A stretch of 30,125 bases of DNA from a virus. Numbering within the stretch: position 1 is the first letter of the stretch; each line of letters begins with the position of its first letter. Below are positions 29,457-30,125 of the stretch, piece by piece. The DNA is taken from the IMG/VR virus record IMGVR_UViG_3300044816_000092, positions 1 to 30,125 of that record; one strand, written 5' to 3'. The position numbers and the translations under genes are program-made. The notes under the pieces were generated by a model that saw only the letters and a program-made list of their open reading frames with translations, did not search any database and was not told the DNA's origin.

Positions 29457-29673
29457 CCTTCTTCCTCATTGCGGCGTCAATAGCTTCTCTTAATGGTTTA
29501 CATGGAAGCGTTCGATCAAATGAAAATCCGTGTTTTTCAATAAAATCCAATCTCTCTGTGTCGGTGATTTCTTTTTTTGATTCACTGTACTTTAATTCTA
29601 GCGTAGTTATTTTTTTATTTAATTCAGTTATTGTTTTATCTAATCTCAAAAATAAATCTGTATAAATTTTCAT
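29449..29673 (-). CDS. TDTERLD-motif protein with coiled-coil start, 74 aa
   Basis: The first ~35 residues form a likely coiled coil (LDKTITELNKKITTLELKY), followed by ITDTERLDFIEKHGFSFDR and PLREAIDAAMRKK. The second half matches the gene at 29141-29338. AAGGA precedes the ATG on the minus strand. It could form oligomers through the coil. Function unknown. Confidence 0.68.
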   Translation of the reverse strand: MKIYTDLFLRLDKTITELNKKITTLELKYSESKKEITDTERLDFIEKHGFSFDRTLPCKPLREAIDAAMRKKDE

Positions 29674-29674
29674 A

Positions 29675-29896
29675 TTAAATATCCTTCATTTCGGTTGAAA
29701 ATGAATAGTCTTTAAATTCCTCTGTTTCAATAATATATTTTTTATTGCATCCCATACAATTTATAGTGTGTTTTCCATCCGATAAAAGGTTATAGTTATT
29801 TTTGTCTTCCCAAGCATTGTATATTTCGTCGCAATAAGGACAAACCGGATTTTGATTTGACTCATATTTGAATGGATTTTTTCTATAACACTTCAT
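29675..29896 (-). CDS. Zinc-ribbon-like protein, 73 aa
   Basis: VCPYCDEIYNAWED and INCMGCNKKYIIETEE form two CxxC knuckles about 30 residues apart, a common zinc-ribbon type in small phage proteins. A GAGGAG site seven bases before ATG 29896 decides the start over a TTG at 29926. The gene starts only two bases after the upstream stop. Function unknown. Confidence 0.7.
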   Translation of the reverse strand: MKCYRKNPFKYESNQNPVCPYCDEIYNAWEDKNNYNLLSDGKHTINCMGCNKKYIIETEEFKDYSFSTEMKDI

Positions 29897-29897
29897 A

Positions 29898-30125
29898 TTA
29901 AATCTCCTCAAAAGTCTTTTCTTCAAGGTTTATGCGGGTGATTTTTTTTATTGATTCAGGTGGATTGTATGTATTTAACCCAGATAAATCTTTGTAATGG
30001 GAAGTTATTAAACCTATTGAATCAACGGAAATCACAAAACATATCCTGTCGTACGTAGATTTAAATGCTTCTAAATAAATGCAATTTCCTTTCCGAAGCT
30101 TCGAAAAATCAGGTCGTTTTTTTGT
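29898..30125 (-). CDS. Partial gene running off the right edge
   Basis: A leftward frame is open from the window edge to TAA at 29898-29900, encoding at least 75 C-terminal residues with FSKLRKGNCIYLEAFKSTYDRICFVIS and a basic-then-acidic end (KKITRINLEEKTFEEI). The start is outside the window. Its end contains the ribosome-binding site of the next gene. Family not recognised. Confidence 0.55.
   Translation of the reverse strand, partial: TKKRPDFSKLRKGNCIYLEAFKSTYDRICFVISVDSIGLITSHYKDLSGLNTYNPPESIKKITRINLEEKTFEEI

Overview
This window looks like most of the genome of a temperate P22-type podovirus, or of the matching prophage, in an AT-rich Gram-negative host, probably a gammaproteobacterium. 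P22-type order is clear: small terminase, large terminase, portal, scaffold, coat, gp4-like adaptor, gp10-like hub, three ejection-type proteins, then tail adhesins and lysis. Base composition is AT-rich throughout. Nothing in the window fixes the host genus. No integrase, tRNA or att site is visible, and the last gene runs off the right edge, so the window is not shown to be complete.

Region by region: (1) 1-1469 is the immunity end: two small leftward genes, a leftward XRE repressor, and a 249-base divergent control region with promoters and several inverted or direct repeats. (2) 1470-4821 is the rightward early operon: a YdaS/Cro-like regulator, a DUF1376 replication protein carrying iteron-like 11-bp repeats inside its own gene, small Cys-rich proteins, a VRR-NUC nuclease, a cytosine-methyltransferase-like protein and a phage Dam-type adenine methyltransferase. 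(3) 4814-7624 is accessory: many genes under 110 residues, one broken by an in-frame TGA, and two copies of a near-consensus sigma70 promoter whose 17-bp spacer is filled by a perfect palindrome. A good intrinsic terminator follows at 7644-7669. (4) 7780-21465 is packaging, head, portal, neck and ejection proteins. (5) 21455-26818 holds the adhesins: a collar-domain tail protein, small beta proteins, a repetitive fibre, and a stand-alone paralogue of that fibre's C-terminal domain. (6) 26842-28113 is lysis: a coiled-coil membrane protein, an M15 peptidase endolysin and a three-TM-type holin. (7) 28094-30125 is a tightly overlapping leftward operon of small proteins (DUF551, zinc ribbons, two TDTERLD-motif proteins, a membrane peptide), convergent with the late genes.

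Working model: the leftward XRE protein and the YdaS/Cro-like protein set the lysis/lysogeny choice at 1221-1469. The early operon starts replication, possibly at an origin inside the DUF1376 gene, and modifies DNA. The late block from about 7700 builds the virion and lyses the cell. The two palindrome promoters could let small gene cassettes be switched separately from the main early and late transcripts. The most notable signals are these twin operator-promoters, the in-gene iterons, a repeated AT-rich motif shared by the two late non-coding regions, a paired stem-loop repeat before the scaffold gene, and the duplicated fibre-tip domain.
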